NCBI RefSeq assembly: GCF_002305895.1
Contig: NZ_CP022203.1
Location: 5,186,501-5,250,500 of the forward strand
DNA from: Corallococcus macrosporus DSM 14697
GTDB lineage: Bacteria; Myxococcota; Myxococcia; Myxococcales; Myxococcaceae
Reading direction: 5' to 3'
Length of the DNA stretch: 64,000 nt
The notes beneath the pieces are model-generated. The model saw only the letters and a program-made list of their open reading frames with translations, was not told the DNA's origin and ran no database searches. Positions 18,584 to 31,654 of this stretch are shown here, piece after piece (positions within the stretch are counted from its first letter, which is position 1; the number at the start of each line of letters is the position of its first letter). The translations under genes and the position numbers were made by a program.

Positions 18584-18599
18584 TGGCACCTGGGTTGCT
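18584..18599 (+). promoter_or_regulatory. Sigma-54 (-24/-12) promoter of the giant surface protein gene
   Basis: TGGCAC-CTGGG-TTGCT is an exact match to the sigma-54 consensus with correct spacing. Transcription should begin near 18610. The nearest activator gene is the NtrC-like regulator about 0.7 kb upstream. Confidence 0.75.
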
Positions 18600-18774
18600 C
18601 TTGCACCCCGGAGTGATTGAGCGAGCGCCCACTCCCCACGCGCCTTCCTCCCGGCGACAGACGATTCCCTCGGATTCCCACCCCCTCGGCGAATCCTGGG
18701 CTTCTGCCACGCACCGCCAGGCCGGTGTGGACCTCCCTGGCTCGCCCTCCCTCCGCGTCCCCCCTGGTCAATCC

Positions 18775-21700
18775 ATGTCATCTCATTCCTCACGCCGCGC
18801 CAGCGGTGAGACAGCGCGTCTGCCCTGGGCGCTGGCCCTCCTGATAACCGTGACGGCGACGCAGGCGGCGGCGGCCCCCGTCCTGCGCCACACCGCGAAC
18901 CAGCGCGGCGACCTCCTGATGATTGGCAACACGCTGGCCCAGGACTGCGCCAACAACATCCCCGGGCCCCTGGTGGGCACCGTGGGGAACTGCGGGTCGA
19001 ACACGTCGGACGACTCCGTGGACGTGTACTGGACCATCGCGTCGGACGTGGCCTACGCGAACACGTCCGTGACGGCGACCCAGGCCCGCAGCCGGGCCTC
19101 GCTGCAGGTGCCGGCGGGCGCCCTCGTGACGTACGCGCGCCTGTACTGGGCGGCGCACCTGTCCACGTCGACGAACAACCGGACGCCGGACACCACCGCG
19201 GAGTTCAGCCGGCCGGGCGTCTTCTCCCAGATGCTGACGGCCGACGTCACGCACCACTACGCCCCCAACGGCCGGTTCACCTATGAGGCGTCCGCGGACG
19301 TCACCGCGCTGGTCGCCGCGCACGGCACGGGCGTCTTCGAGGTGAGTGACGTGGACGCCGCGCCCATCACCCACCTCAACAGCACGGACCCGTTCAGCGC
19401 CTGGGCGCTGGTCGTCTTCTACCGGCACCCGGATTCGCCCATCCGCAACCTGACGCTGTTCGACGGCCTGGACTACGTCGGCAGTGGCAGTTCCCAGACG
19501 GTGACGCTGTCCGGCTTCAACGTCCCGACGTCGGGCTTCGACGCCAAGCTGGGCGTGCTGGCCTTCGAAGGCGAAGCCTCGCGCTCCGGAGACCAGTTCC
19601 GCGTCAACGGCGTGGCCGTCTCCGACGGTACCAACCCCTCGAACAACTTCTTCAACGGCACGCGCTCGGTGCTTGGCAGCCCGTCCACGCACGCGGATGA
19701 CCGGCCCCGCTTGACGGGTGCGCAGGCGAGCATGTCCGGCATGGACCTGGACGTGGTGGACATCACCAACCGCGTCTCCGGCGGCGCCACGTCCATGACG
19801 CTGACCGCGACGTCCTCCGGCGACGCCTACCTCCTGGGCGCCTTCGCGACGTCCATCGCCACGCTGCGCCCGGACTTCACCAACACGTACAAGACGGCGA
19901 CGCCCGTGAATCCCCGCGCGGACGGCTCGCTGCGCGGCGGCGACCTCATCGACTACACCATCATCACCACCAACACCGGGGATGACGTCAGCATCGAGAC
20001 CGTCCTCTCCGACCCGCTCCCGGCCCAGCTCAGCTACGTGCCGGGTACGCTGGAGATTGTCTCTGGCCCCAACGTGGGGCCGTTGACGGACATCGCGGGT
20101 GACGACGTGGGCGAGGTCAGCCCCACGGGCGTCATCACCGTCCGCCTGGGCACCGACGCGACGGCCACGCTGGGCGGCAGCCTCCAGCTTCAGGAGAGCA
20201 CCAGCATCCGCTTCCGCGCCGTGGTGGCCCCGGAGGCCTCCGGCGTCGTCGCCAACCAGGCCACCATCACCGCGGAGGGTGAGCGCGGCGCGCCCGCCAG
20301 CTCCGCGACCAGCTCCCCCTCCCCCAGCACCACCGGTCCGACGACCATCGTCGTGTCCGTGCCCGACGCGCCCGAGGTGACGGCGCCCGCGCCCGGCAGC
20401 ACCGTGGCGACGGACGCGCCCGTCTTCACCGGCACCGCCGAGCCCGGCAGCACCGTGAGCGTGGTCATCAACGGCGTCGAGGTCTGCTCCGCCACGGCCC
20501 ATCCGACCACCGGCGCCTGGTCCTGCACCAGCGCGACGCTGCCCGAGGGCCCCCACACGGCCGCCGTGACGGCCACCGACCCGGCCGGCAACGTCGGCCC
20601 GGCCACGCAGGTGACCTTCACGGTCGATACGCTCGCGCCAGAGACGAGCATCGTCACCGGCCCCACCGGAGCGGTGGCCGACACCAGCGCGTCGTTCACC
20701 TTCGCCTCCAACGAGAGCCCCGTCACCTATGAGTGCAGCCTGGACGGCGCCGCCTTCACCGCGTGCGCCTCCCCGTCCGCGTACATCAACCTGTCCCAGG
20801 GCAACCACACCCTGCAGGTGCGCGCCCGGGACACGGGCGGCAACGTGGACCCGACGCCCGCCACCCGCACTTGGACCGTGGACACGGTGGCGCCGGACAC
20901 CTCCATCCTCAGCGGCCCGTCCGGCCTGACGAACGCCGCCAGCGCCACGTTCGACTTCGGCTCCACTGAAAGCGGCGTGATGTACGAGTGCGCCCTGGAC
21001 GGCGCGCCCTTCACCGCCTGCTCGGATCCGCGGACCTTCACCGGCCTGGCGCAGGGCAGCCACACCCTGCAGGTGCGCGCGGTGGATGCCGCGGGCAACG
21101 TGGACCCGAGCCCCGCCAGCCGGACCTGGACGGTGGACACCACGGCGCCCGACACCAGCATCGTCAGCGGCCCTTCGGGGACGACGGACTCCGCGGACGC
21201 GGCGTTCGCCTTCAACGCCAGCGAGAGCCCCGCCACCTACGAGTGCAGCCTGGACGGCGCGGCCTTCGCCACCTGCACCTCGCCGGCTTCCTTCAGCAAC
21301 CTGCCTGACGGCGGCCACACCTTCGCCGTGCGCGCGGTGGACGCCGCGGGCAACGTGGATGGCACGCCCGCCACGCGCTCGTGGATGGTGGACACCACGG
21401 CGCCCGACACCAGCATCCTCAGCGGCCCCTCGGGGATGACGAACTCCGCCGACGCGGCGTTCAGCTTCAACGCCAATGAGAGCCCCGTCACCTACGAGTG
21501 CTCGCTGGACGGAGGGGACTTCACCGCTTGCACCTCGCCCGCGGCCTTCACCGGCCTGTCCGAGGGCAGCCACACCTTCGCGGTGCGCGCGGTGGACGCC
21601 GCCGGCAACGTGGACCCGACGCCGGCCACCCGCGCGTGGACCGTGGACACGGTGGCGCCGGAGACGTCCTTCGCCAGCACGCCGCCCCTGCTGTCCAACG

Positions 21701-24700
21701 CGGCGGACGCCACCTTCGACTTCAGCGCCAACGAGAGCGACGTGACGTATGAGTGCCGGCTGGACGGCGCGGCGCTGTTCACGGCCTGCACCGACCCGGT
21801 GACCTTCCCGGCGCTGGCGCAGGGTGACCACTCGCTCCAGGTCCGCGCCGTGGATGCCGCTGGCAACGCGGACCCCACGCCTGCCGTCTACGCGTGGACC
21901 ATCGACACGGCCGCGCCGGACACCACGCTGTCCGGAGGGCCCACCGGGACGACGGCGGACGCCAGCGCCACGTTCAGCTTCACCGCTGACGAGACGCCCG
22001 CCACCTTCGAATGTTCGCTCGACGGCGCGCCCTTCGCCCCCTGCGCCAGCCCGGCGCCGGTGACAGGGCTCGCCGACGGTGAGCACACCTTCGCGGTGCG
22101 CGCGGTGGATGCCGCGGGCAACGTGGACCCGACCCCCGCCAGCCGGACCTGGACCGTGGACACCACCGCGCCGGACACCTCGTTCGCCAGCACCCCGGCG
22201 CTCGTGTCCGGCTCGGCGACGGCCGCCTTCGACTTCAGCGCCAATGAGAGCCCGGTGACGTACGAGTGCTCGCTCGACAGCGCGCCCTTTGCGGCGTGCG
22301 ACGACTTGGCGACGTTCACCGGCCTCCAGGACGGCGAGCACACCCTGGCCGTGCGCGCCCGCGACGCCGTGGGCAACGTGGACGCGACGCCCGCGACCTA
22401 CACGTGGACCGTCGACACCCTCGCGCCGGAGACGACCATCGTCAGCGGCCCGTCCGGCTTGACGAACAGCGACAGCGCCAGCTTCACCTTCAGCGCCTCG
22501 GAGGCCGGGGTGACGTATGAGTGCGCACTGAACGGCGCGACGTACGCGCCTTGCGCCAGCCCGGCGGCGTTCGACGACCTGCCGGATGGCAGCCACACCC
22601 TGACGGTGCGCGCGGTGGATGCCGCCGGCAACGTGGACCCGACGCCGGCCACGCGGACCTGGACGGTGGACACCACGCCGCCCGGCACCTCCATCACCAG
22701 CGCCCCGGCCGCCATCACCAACGCCACCAGCGCCACGTTCGGCTTCGCCAGCGATTCGGCCCCCGTCACCTACGAGTGCGCGCTGGATGGCGCGGCCTTC
22801 AGCGACTGCTCGAACCCGCGGACCTTCTCGGGCCTGTCGGAGGGCGACCACACGCTGGCCGTGCGCGCGGTGGACGCCGCGGGCAATGCGGACCCGACGC
22901 CCGCGACCCACGCGTGGACGGTGGACACCACCGCGCCGGACGCGCCTGGAATCGACGCGCCCGCCAACGGTGTGTCGGTGCCCACGCAGCAGCCCGCCAT
23001 CTCCGGCACGGCGCAGCCGGGGAGCCTCGTGACGGTGACGGTGGACGGCGACGTGCTGGGCTCGGCCCCCGTCGATGCGAACGGCGACTGGACCTTCACC
23101 CCGTCCGTGCCGTTGGGCCAGGGCGAGCACACCGTCACGGCGACGGCCACGGACACCGCGGGGAACGTGAGCGACCCGAGCGCCCCCACCACCTTCACCG
23201 TGGACACGGTGGTTCCGGACGCGCCGGAGATCACCACACCCGGAGACGGCTCCACCATCGCCACCGCGACGCCCGTCTTCGAGGGCATCACCGAGCCCTA
23301 CGCGCAGGTGACGGTGACGGTGGACGGGGAGGTCATCGGGACGGTGACGGCGGATGGCGACGGCAACTGGAGCCTGCCCAGCCCGGACGCGCTCGGCGAG
23401 GGCCCGCACACGGTGGAGGCCACCGCGACGGACGCGGCGGGCAACACCAGCGAGGAGACGTCGAGCGGCTTCTCCATCGACCTGTCCACGCCGGAGACCT
23501 TCATCGACTCCGGCCCCGCCACCTTCACCCGCGAGACGACGGCCAGCTTCGTGCTCCGGACGGAGAACGGCGGCGTCGGCTTCGAGTGCAGCCTGGACGG
23601 CGCGGCCTTCGCGGCCTGCGCCAGCCCGGCGGGCTTCAGCGGCCTGGCGGAGGGCAGCCACACCCTGGCCGTCCGCGCGGTGAATGCCCTGGGCACCGTG
23701 GACCCGACGCCCGCGACCTACGCGTGGACGGTGGACCTGACGGCGCCCGCGACGCCGGCCATCCTCTCGCCGCCGAGCGGCGCCGAGGTGGGCACCGCGA
23801 CGCCGACCCTCACCGGCACCGGTGACGCGGGCACCCACGTCTACCTGGAGGTGGGCGGCACCACCTACGGCCCCATCGTGGTGGACGAGGACGGCGACTG
23901 GACCTTCACCCTGCCGGACGCGCAGGCCGAGGGCCCCCTCACCGTCACCGCCACCAGCGTGGACGCAGCGGGCAACAGCTCCCAGCCCGTGACGCACGCC
24001 TTCATCATCGACCTGACGGGACCGGAGACGTTCATCGACGCCGGTCCGAACGCCATCACGCGCCAGCCGTCCGCCACCTTCGAGCTGCGCGCCGAAGGCG
24101 GCGCCGTGGGCTACGAGTGCAGCCTGGACGGCGCGTCCTTCGCGCCCTGCGCTTCGCCGGTGACGTACTCCGGCCTGGCGGATGGCGAGCACCTCTTCCT
24201 GGTGCGCGCCGTGGACGCCGCGGGCAACGTGGACCCCACGCCCGCCGAGCACGCGTGGACCGTGGACACGGTGGAGCCGGACACGCTGGTCGTGTCCGGG
24301 CCTGCCTCCCCGACGAACGCGACGTCCGCGACCTTCGAGTTCGCGGCCAACGAGCCCGGCGCCACCTTCGAGTGCAGCGTGGACGGCGCGACGTACATGG
24401 CCTGCCCCCACCCGGTCACCTTCGAGGGCTTCGTGGAGGGTGAGCACAGCCTCCTGGTGCGCGCGGTGGACGCCGCGGGCAACGTGGACAGCTCGCCCGC
24501 GACCTACACCTGGACGGTGGACCTGACGCCTCCGTCCGCGCCGGTCATCGCGTCGCCAGCCTCGGGCGCGGTGCTGGACAGCGGCGTGGTGACGCTCACC
24601 GGCTCCGCGCCGGGCGCGGCCACCGTCAACGTCACGGTGGATGGGACGACCTACGGCCCCGTCCCGGTGGACGGCTCCGGCAACTGGACCTTCTCCCCGC

Positions 24701-27030
24701 CGGTGACGCTGGGTGATGACACGTACACCGCCGTCGTGACGGCGACGGACACGGCGGGCAACGTCAGCGGCCCGGCGAGCGTCACCTTCACGGTGGACAC
24801 CACGGCGCCGGAGACGGCCATCGACAGCGGCCCGCAGGCCCTGACGAACGTGGCCACCGCGTCCTTCGTCTTCTCTTCCAACGAGTCCCCGGTGACGTAC
24901 GAGTGCAGCCTGGACGGCGCCGCCTTCACGGCGTGCCCGGCGCAGGCGCAGTTCGGCCCGCTGGCGGACGGCAGCCACACGCTGGCGGTGCGCGCGGTGG
25001 ACGCCGCGGGCAACGTGGACGCGACGCCGGCCACGCACGACTGGGAGGTGGACACGGCGGCGCCCGCGGTGGCCATCAGCTTCCCCGCCAACGGCGAGGT
25101 GCTCGACACCGCGGCGGTGACGTACGCCGGAACCGCGGAGCCGAACAGCACGGTGGTGGTCGTCGTCAACGGCGACACCGTGGGCACCGTCGAAACGGAC
25201 GGCTCGGGCCAGTGGACGCTCCCCGTCAACACGCCGCTCGCGGAGGGGACGCACACCGTCTCCGTCACCGCGACGGACGCGGCGGGGAACACCAGCGACC
25301 CGGTGAGCCACACCTTCACCGTGGACGCGGAGCCGCCCGAGACGTCCTTCACCCAGACGCCTCCGATGCTGAGCGCGTCCGCCACGGCCACCTTCGCGTT
25401 CGCCTCGGATGAGTCGCCGGTGACGTACGAGTGCAGCCTGGACGGTGCGCCCTTCTCCGATTGCGAGAACCCGGCCGAGCTGTCCGGCCTGTCCGACGGC
25501 GAGCATGTGCTGCAGGTGCGCGCGGTGGATGCGGACGGCAACGTGGACCCGACGCCCGCCAGCCACACCTGGACGGTGGACACCACGGCGCCGGACACCT
25601 TCATCGCCAGCGGCCCCCCGCTGACGGAGGCCCCTGCCGCGGCCACCTTCGACTTCGACGCCTCCGAGCCGGACGTCACCTACGCGTGCAGCCTGGACGG
25701 CGCGGCCTACGTGGCGTGCACGGACCCGGTCACCTTCAGCGACCTGGCGCTGGGCACGCACACGCTCCACGTGCGCGCCAGCGACGCGGCGGGCAACGTG
25801 GATGACACGCCGGCCACCTACACCTGGGTGGTCACCGCCGACGCGGACAACGACGGCCTCACGGACGCAGAAGAGATTGCGCTGGGCACGGACCCGAACG
25901 ACCCCGACACGGACGGCGACGGCCTGCCGGACGGCATCGAGGTGCACGTCGCGGGGACGGATCCGCTCGACGACGACTCGGACGACGACGGCCTCCTGGA
26001 CGGCAACGAGGACGCCAACCACGACGGCGTCGTCGACGCGGGTGAGACGGACCCGAACAACCGGGACACCGACGGCGACCTGCTGTCGGACGGCCTGGAG
26101 CGCGGCCTCACCGAGCCCCAGGGCACCGGCACGGACCTGACGCTCTTCGTGGCGGACGCGGACCCGACGACGGTGACGGACCCGCTCAACCCGGACACGG
26201 ACGGCGGCAGCGTGCGTGACGGCATTGAGGACGCCAACCACAACGGCCGGGTGGACCCGGACGAGACGGATCCGCTGCTGGCCGCGGACGACGTCGACTC
26301 CGACCTGGACGGCATCGACGACGCGACGGAGCTCGAGCTGGGCCTCGACCCGCGCAACGCGGACAGTGACTCCGACGGTGTGCCGGACGGCATCGACGGC
26401 ATCGACGACACGGATGATGACGGCCTCATCGACGCGCTGGACCCGGACAGCGACAACGACGGCATCCTGGACGGCACGGAGCTGGGCGTGACGCTGGAGA
26501 GCGCTCCGGCGGACACGGACCGCACCTCGCCCCACTTCCGCCCGGACGCGGACCCGAGCACCACCACCGACCCGAAGCGCCCGGACTCGGACGATGACGG
26601 CCTGTCGGACGGTGAGGAGGACACCAACCACGACGGCCGCGTCGACGACACGGAGACCGACCCCAACAACCCGGACACGGATGACGACGGCCTGACGGAT
26701 GGGGTGGAGGTGAAGGGCGCCAACCCCACCCTCCCGCTCAATCCGGACACGGACGGCGACGGACTGAACGACGGCGTGGAGGACGCCAACCACGACGGCG
26801 CGCTCGGCTCCGGCGAGACGGACCCGAACGACGCCGACACGGACGACGGCGGCGCCAGCGATGGCGAGGAAGTCACCGGCGGCACCGACCCGCTGGACAG
26901 CAACGACGACTTCACCGTCTCCGGCCACGGCTGCAGCACGAGCGGCGCGGGCACCCTCGCTCCGCTGGCGCTGTGGCTCCTCGCCCTGCCCATGCTGCGC
27001 CGCCTGCGCCGCTCCGCCCCGGCCGCCTGA
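18775..27030 (+). CDS. Giant Ig-repeat surface protein with TSP3 region and MYXO-CTERM tail
   Basis: From ATG 18775 the protein has 2,751 residues. It starts with a signal peptide (about 1-34) and an N-terminal adhesin-like domain (35-360). A DUF11-like domain follows (about 370-500, [14 protein letters not shown]). Next come 15 copies of a repeat of about 85 residues ([15 protein letters not shown] ... [15 protein letters not shown]) mixed with six Ig-like modules ([13 protein letters not shown] type), up to about 2350. An Asp-rich calcium-binding TSP3-like region follows (about 2355-2710). The end is GCSTSGAG, a hydrophobic helix and RRLRR, a MYXO-CTERM signal. It is predicted to be anchored on the cell surface and act in adhesion or cell contact. 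Some myxobacterial relatives carry motility-type (AgmC-like) names, but I cannot confirm that here. Confidence 0.92.
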   Translation: MSSHSSRRASGETARLPWALALLITVTATQAAAAPVLRHTANQRGDLLMIGNTLAQDCANNIPGPLVGTVGNCGSNTSDDSVDVYWTIASDVAYANTSVTATQARSRASLQVPAGALVTYARLYWAAHLSTSTNNRTPDTTAEFSRPGVFSQMLTADVTHHYAPNGRFTYEASADVTALVAAHGTGVFEVSDVDAAPITHLNSTDPFSAWALVVFYRHPDSPIRNLTLFDGLDYVGSGSSQTVTLSGFNVPTSGFDAKLGVLAFEGEASRSGDQFRVNGVAVSDGTNPSNNFFNGTRSVLGSPSTHADDRPRLTGAQASMSGMDLDVVDITNRVSGGATSMTLTATSSGDAYLLGAFATSIATLRPDFTNTYKTATPVNPRADGSLRGGDLIDYTIITTNTGDDVSIETVLSDPLPAQLSYVPGTLEIVSGPNVGPLTDIAGDDVGEVSPTGVITVRLGTDATATLGGSLQLQESTSIRFRAVVAPEASGVVANQATITAEGERGAPASSATSSPSPSTTGPTTIVVSVPDAPEVTAPAPGSTVATDAPVFTGTAEPGSTVSVVINGVEVCSATAHPTTGAWSCTSATLPEGPHTAAVTATDPAGNVGPATQVTFTVDTLAPETSIVTGPTGAVADTSASFTFASNESPVTYECSLDGAAFTACASPSAYINLSQGNHTLQVRARDTGGNVDPTPATRTWTVDTVAPDTSILSGPSGLTNAASATFDFGSTESGVMYECALDGAPFTACSDPRTFTGLAQGSHTLQVRAVDAAGNVDPSPASRTWTVDTTAPDTSIVSGPSGTTDSADAAFAFNASESPATYECSLDGAAFATCTSPASFSNLPDGGHTFAVRAVDAAGNVDGTPATRSWMVDTTAPDTSILSGPSGMTNSADAAFSFNANESPVTYECSLDGGDFTACTSPAAFTGLSEGSHTFAVRAVDAAGNVDPTPATRAWTVDTVAPETSFASTPPLLSNAADATFDFSANESDVTYECRLDGAALFTACTDPVTFPALAQGDHSLQVRAVDAAGNADPTPAVYAWTIDTAAPDTTLSGGPTGTTADASATFSFTADETPATFECSLDGAPFAPCASPAPVTGLADGEHTFAVRAVDAAGNVDPTPASRTWTVDTTAPDTSFASTPALVSGSATAAFDFSANESPVTYECSLDSAPFAACDDLATFTGLQDGEHTLAVRARDAVGNVDATPATYTWTVDTLAPETTIVSGPSGLTNSDSASFTFSASEAGVTYECALNGATYAPCASPAAFDDLPDGSHTLTVRAVDAAGNVDPTPATRTWTVDTTPPGTSITSAPAAITNATSATFGFASDSAPVTYECALDGAAFSDCSNPRTFSGLSEGDHTLAVRAVDAAGNADPTPATHAWTVDTTAPDAPGIDAPANGVSVPTQQPAISGTAQPGSLVTVTVDGDVLGSAPVDANGDWTFTPSVPLGQGEHTVTATATDTAGNVSDPSAPTTFTVDTVVPDAPEITTPGDGSTIATATPVFEGITEPYAQVTVTVDGEVIGTVTADGDGNWSLPSPDALGEGPHTVEATATDAAGNTSEETSSGFSIDLSTPETFIDSGPATFTRETTASFVLRTENGGVGFECSLDGAAFAACASPAGFSGLAEGSHTLAVRAVNALGTVDPTPATYAWTVDLTAPATPAILSPPSGAEVGTATPTLTGTGDAGTHVYLEVGGTTYGPIVVDEDGDWTFTLPDAQAEGPLTVTATSVDAAGNSSQPVTHAFIIDLTGPETFIDAGPNAITRQPSATFELRAEGGAVGYECSLDGASFAPCASPVTYSGLADGEHLFLVRAVDAAGNVDPTPAEHAWTVDTVEPDTLVVSGPASPTNATSATFEFAANEPGATFECSVDGATYMACPHPVTFEGFVEGEHSLLVRAVDAAGNVDSSPATYTWTVDLTPPSAPVIASPASGAVLDSGVVTLTGSAPGAATVNVTVDGTTYGPVPVDGSGNWTFSPPVTLGDDTYTAVVTATDTAGNVSGPASVTFTVDTTAPETAIDSGPQALTNVATASFVFSSNESPVTYECSLDGAAFTACPAQAQFGPLADGSHTLAVRAVDAAGNVDATPATHDWEVDTAAPAVAISFPANGEVLDTAAVTYAGTAEPNSTVVVVVNGDTVGTVETDGSGQWTLPVNTPLAEGTHTVSVTATDAAGNTSDPVSHTFTVDAEPPETSFTQTPPMLSASATATFAFASDESPVTYECSLDGAPFSDCENPAELSGLSDGEHVLQVRAVDADGNVDPTPASHTWTVDTTAPDTFIASGPPLTEAPAAATFDFDASEPDVTYACSLDGAAYVACTDPVTFSDLALGTHTLHVRASDAAGNVDDTPATYTWVVTADADNDGLTDAEEIALGTDPNDPDTDGDGLPDGIEVHVAGTDPLDDDSDDDGLLDGNEDANHDGVVDAGETDPNNRDTDGDLLSDGLERGLTEPQGTGTDLTLFVADADPTTVTDPLNPDTDGGSVRDGIEDANHNGRVDPDETDPLLAADDVDSDLDGIDDATELELGLDPRNADSDSDGVPDGIDGIDDTDDDGLIDALDPDSDNDGILDGTELGVTLESAPADTDRTSPHFRPDADPSTTTDPKRPDSDDDGLSDGEEDTNHDGRVDDTETDPNNPDTDDDGLTDGVEVKGANPTLPLNPDTDGDGLNDGVEDANHDGALGSGETDPNDADTDDGGASDGEEVTGGTDPLDSNDDFTVSGHGCSTSGAGTLAPLALWLLALPMLRRLRRSAPAA
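20360..25836 (+). repeat. Tandem Ig-like coding repeats in the giant gene
   Basis: About 5.5 kb is made of two coding repeat types: 15 units with a paired-Cys motif YECSLDGA...C and six Ig-like units with the start PDAP.I..P..G. Neighbouring units share long near-identical DNA, so recombination could change the copy number. The region is also a likely place for assembly error. Confidence 0.85.
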
Positions 27031-27054
27031 TTCATCGCCCCGGCACTGTCACGA

Positions 27055-27105
27055 CACCGGCGGATGTCCCTGCTCATCGCTTCTTGAGTCGGTCATCCGC
27101 CGGTG
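27055..27105 (+). repeat. 12-bp perfect inverted repeat between the giant gene and the OmpA gene
   Basis: CACCGGCGGATG (27055-27066) is exactly complementary to 27094-27105 across a 27-base loop. It lies in the 73-123 base gap between the two genes and has no T-tract. It could be a terminator or attenuating hairpin, or a stabilising mRNA end. It covers the GTG at 27103, which argues for ATG 27154 as the start of the next gene. Confidence 0.55.
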
Positions 27106-27153
27106 ACAACCTTCGCGGCTCCTCGACGGGGCCCCTCCCAGCCTCGACCTGCC

Positions 27154-28961
<1,808 letters not shown>

Positions 28962-28965
<4 letters not shown>

Positions 28966-30131
28966 GGCGGACAGCCCCTTGGATGATGGCGGTGGTGCTG
29001 GCGGGCGCGCCCGCCATGGCCTCGCGGGCGCAGGCGCCGTGTGGCGGGCTGCGCTTCGAGAGCGGCCGGGTGGTGTTCGGCCAGCCGCTGGCGCCCCAGG
29101 GCGCGGAGACGGACGCCTGCCTCGCGCACGTGGCCGAGGCCATCCTGGCGCGTCCCGCCATCCGCTCGGTGACGGTGGCGGCGAAGCTCCCGGACGCGGA
29201 CCGGCTGGATGGCCGGGGCCTGGCGGTGGCGAAGCGGGCCGCGGACGCGCTGGTGACGGCCGGCGTGCCCCGCACGCGCGTGTCGGCCGTGGCGCCGCCT
29301 TCCGTGGAGGGCGAGCCCGCGCAGCTCCAGCTCGCCTACGTCGAGCGGCCCACCCAGCCCTCGGTGGCCCGGCTGCGGGCGGCCAGCGGCGCGGTGGAGG
29401 CCGGCGCATCGGAGACGCAGCTCCGGCCGCGGACGGTGGGTGACTCCCTCTACCCGGGCGAGCTGCTGCGCACCGGCGAGGCCGCCCAGGCCGAGCTGGC
29501 GCTGGCGGATGGCAGCACGGTGCGCGTGGTGGAGAACAGCCTCGTCAAGGTCGGCGCCATCGAGCTGATGGCGAACCTCCAGCGCAAGGTGCGGTTGGAC
29601 CTGCTGCGGGGCACCGTGGAGACGGACGCGGCGCCCGGTGGCGAGGACTCCATCTTCGAGGTCCGCACGCGCGGCGCGGTGGCCGGTGTGCGCGGCACCC
29701 GGTTCCGCGTGTCGGCCCAGGACGACGGCACCAGCCGGCTGGAGACGCTGGAAGGCAAGGTCGCGCTGAGCGCGGAGCAGGCGGAGGTCGAGGTGGCTGG
29801 AGGCCAGGGCTCGCGCGCGAAGCCGGGCTCACCTCCCGAGTCGCCGCGCCCGCTGCTGACCGCCCCCACGCTGGTGGGGCCCCGCGGGGGGACGTTCCCG
29901 ACGGCGCCGAAGCTGGCATGGCGGACCTTGGAAGGCGCCGCGACGTACCGCGTGGAGCTGGCCCGCACGGCGGACTTCGCCGCGGACGTCCAGACCTTCG
30001 ACACCGCCAGCACGGAGCTGGCGGTCCCCGGGCCTCGTCAGGGCAAGTGGTTCTGGCGGGTGATGGCCGTGGACGGTGATGGCTTCGTGGGGTTCCCTTC
30101 GAAGATCTACGCCTTCGACGTCCAGCCCTGA
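28962..30131 (+). CDS. FecR-domain protein with degenerate OmpA-like N-terminus
   Basis: A TTG start at 28962 overlaps the previous stop (TTGA) and has GGAGG just upstream, so the rare start is well supported. The 389-residue exported protein has a signal peptide. Residues of about 28-120 resemble a reduced OmpA domain (LRFESGRVVFGQPL, GRGLAVAKRAADAL). A FecR domain follows (about 150-270, GTVETDAAPG, VRTRGAVAGVRGTRFRVS). The C-terminal region (300-389) has the LARTADFAADVQ pattern of fibronectin-like modules. FecR domains here are not tied to a sigma factor, so a structural periplasmic role is more likely than iron signalling. Confidence 0.85.
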
Positions 30132-30202
30132 GGCTGTCGCATTGCGTGCGCCCATCCGGGCACGCATGATGGCCGGGCCCTGCCCCCCCGCGGGCCCCGC
30201 CC

Positions 30203-31654
30203 ATGGACTCCCGTCCCGCCGAACCCACACCGCGCGACGCGCTCCGTTTGCCCTCGCCCGCCACGTTGCGGATGCTGGGCGCGTGCGTGGGCATCGCGCT
30301 GGCGGTGGTGACGGCGGTGGCGGGGGGCGCCCCGGGCTTCCTGGAGCGCTCGCTCTACGACCTGGCCGTGAGCCGGCTGCTGCCTCCCGTGCCGCCCAGC
30401 GCGGACCTGGTGCTGGTGGAGGTGGATGACCGCGCCCTGGCGACCCTGGGCGAGCGCTGGCCCCTGTCACGCGCCACCTGGGCCCGCGCCTTCCAGGCGC
30501 TCGCCGCCCAACGTCCCGCCGCCGTCGCGGTGGACGTCGTCTTCGACCAGCCCGGGCCGCGTGACGCGCTGGAGCTGGGCGAGGACCTCCTGGAAGCGCT
30601 GCGACGCTCGGGCTTGATGGAGCAGCCCGCCGGCGCGGAGCTGGCGGCGAACCTGGAGACCCGGCTCCGCGCGCGAGACGGCGACGCACGGCTGGCCGAG
30701 GCGATTTCAGAAGGCCACGGCGTCGTGCTCGGGGCCGCGGCCCTCACGGAGGACGTCCCGGTGATGCCGCCCCTGGCGGATGGCGCGTTGGGCACGCCCC
30801 TGCCCCTGCCCGCCCAGGCGCTGCGGCTCCAGGCCCGCGAGGTGGCGGGGAGCATCGCCCCGCTGCGCATGGCGGCCCGGGGCAGCGGCACCCTCAACAT
30901 GCTGGTGGATGGGGACGGCGTCATCCGGCGCTATCCCTACGCCGTGGGCGTGAGCGGACAGGCCTGGCCCTCGCTGGCGCTGGCCACCGCGCTGCACCTG
31001 ATGCCCGAGCGCGCCGAACCGCTGCGCGCGCTGGCGGCCCTGGACCAGGGCGCGCCGCTGATGCGCCTCCCCAGGCCCAACTGGCTGCCTCGGCTGAGCC
31101 TGGCGGACCTGCTGCACGCGGACCCGCGCTCGGTGGGCCTGGACCTGGCGCTGCGCGGCAAGACGGTGTTCGTGGGCGTCACCGCCACGGGGCTGCACGG
31201 ACAGAGCACGCTGCCCGGGCAGGTGGCCGTGCCCGGCGTGGAGATTCACGCCTTCGCCCTGGACAACCTGCGCTCGGGCCGGCTGATGCGCTCCTCGGGC
31301 GTCGTGGCGCTGGTGGGCGTCCTGGAGACGGCGGCGGTGCTCCTGGCCTTCACCTGGCGTTGCCGCCGCGCGCGCACCTCCAGCGCGGTCCTCCAGTGGG
31401 GATTGGGACTGGCCGTCCTCCACACGGCGCTGGTGGCGTGGCTGGCGTCGGACCCGGGTTGGGTCATCCCGCTGGTCCCCGCGTGGCTGGGCCTGACACT
31501 GATATCGCTGGTGGACGCCGCGTCCCGCGCCCAGGAGATGGGCCGGCAGCGAGGCGCGCTCCGCCGGCTCTTCATCCGCTACCCCCAAGCCTCCATTCCA
31601 GACTCAACTCAACGCACATCCAAACAACCATCAACGCCCGACAAAACCACCTAG
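30203..31654 (+). CDS. CHASE2 sensor protein, apparently truncated
   Basis: The 483-residue protein has one N-terminal helix (about 22-42). An extracytoplasmic CHASE2 domain spans about 45-355 (DLVLVEVDDRALATLGERWPL, FVGVTATGLHGQ). Three membrane helices follow (about 370-455). The cytoplasmic end reads GALRRLFIRYPQAS and then becomes unrelated polar sequence (TQRTSKQPSTPDKTT) as base composition falls sharply near 31585. In CHASE2 adenylate cyclases the LRRLFxRY linker leads straight into the catalytic domain, so this gene seems to have lost its output domain where the low-GC island begins. It may be non-functional or act as a decoy. Confidence 0.8.
   Translation: MDSRPAEPTPRDALRLPSPATLRMLGACVGIALAVVTAVAGGAPGFLERSLYDLAVSRLLPPVPPSADLVLVEVDDRALATLGERWPLSRATWARAFQALAAQRPAAVAVDVVFDQPGPRDALELGEDLLEALRRSGLMEQPAGAELAANLETRLRARDGDARLAEAISEGHGVVLGAAALTEDVPVMPPLADGALGTPLPLPAQALRLQAREVAGSIAPLRMAARGSGTLNMLVDGDGVIRRYPYAVGVSGQAWPSLALATALHLMPERAEPLRALAALDQGAPLMRLPRPNWLPRLSLADLLHADPRSVGLDLALRGKTVFVGVTATGLHGQSTLPGQVAVPGVEIHAFALDNLRSGRLMRSSGVVALVGVLETAAVLLAFTWRCRRARTSSAVLQWGLGLAVLHTALVAWLASDPGWVIPLVPAWLGLTLISLVDAASRAQEMGRQRGALRRLFIRYPQASIPDSTQRTSKQPSTPDKTT

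Larger units (their letters stand above)
18345..18774 (+). other. Long regulatory region before the giant surface protein gene
   Basis: This 430-base gap holds the second copy of the palindromic enhancer-like repeat (18478-18500) and a consensus -24/-12 promoter (18584-18599). A leader of about 165 bases precedes ATG 18775. Open frames across it have no ribosome binding site and are taken as non-coding. Confidence 0.7.

Noticed and set aside
20360-25836. Possible CRISPR-like or satellite array
   Set aside because: The repetition is protein-coding, with units of about 250 bases in one reading frame. There are no short identical repeats separated by unique spacers.
18790-26928. Antisense open frame of over 2,700 codons opposite the giant surface gene
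   Set aside because: It is the mirror of a GC-rich repeat gene whose codon bias removes stops on the other strand. It has no ribosome binding site and its composition is Arg/Val/Gly-rich shadow sequence.
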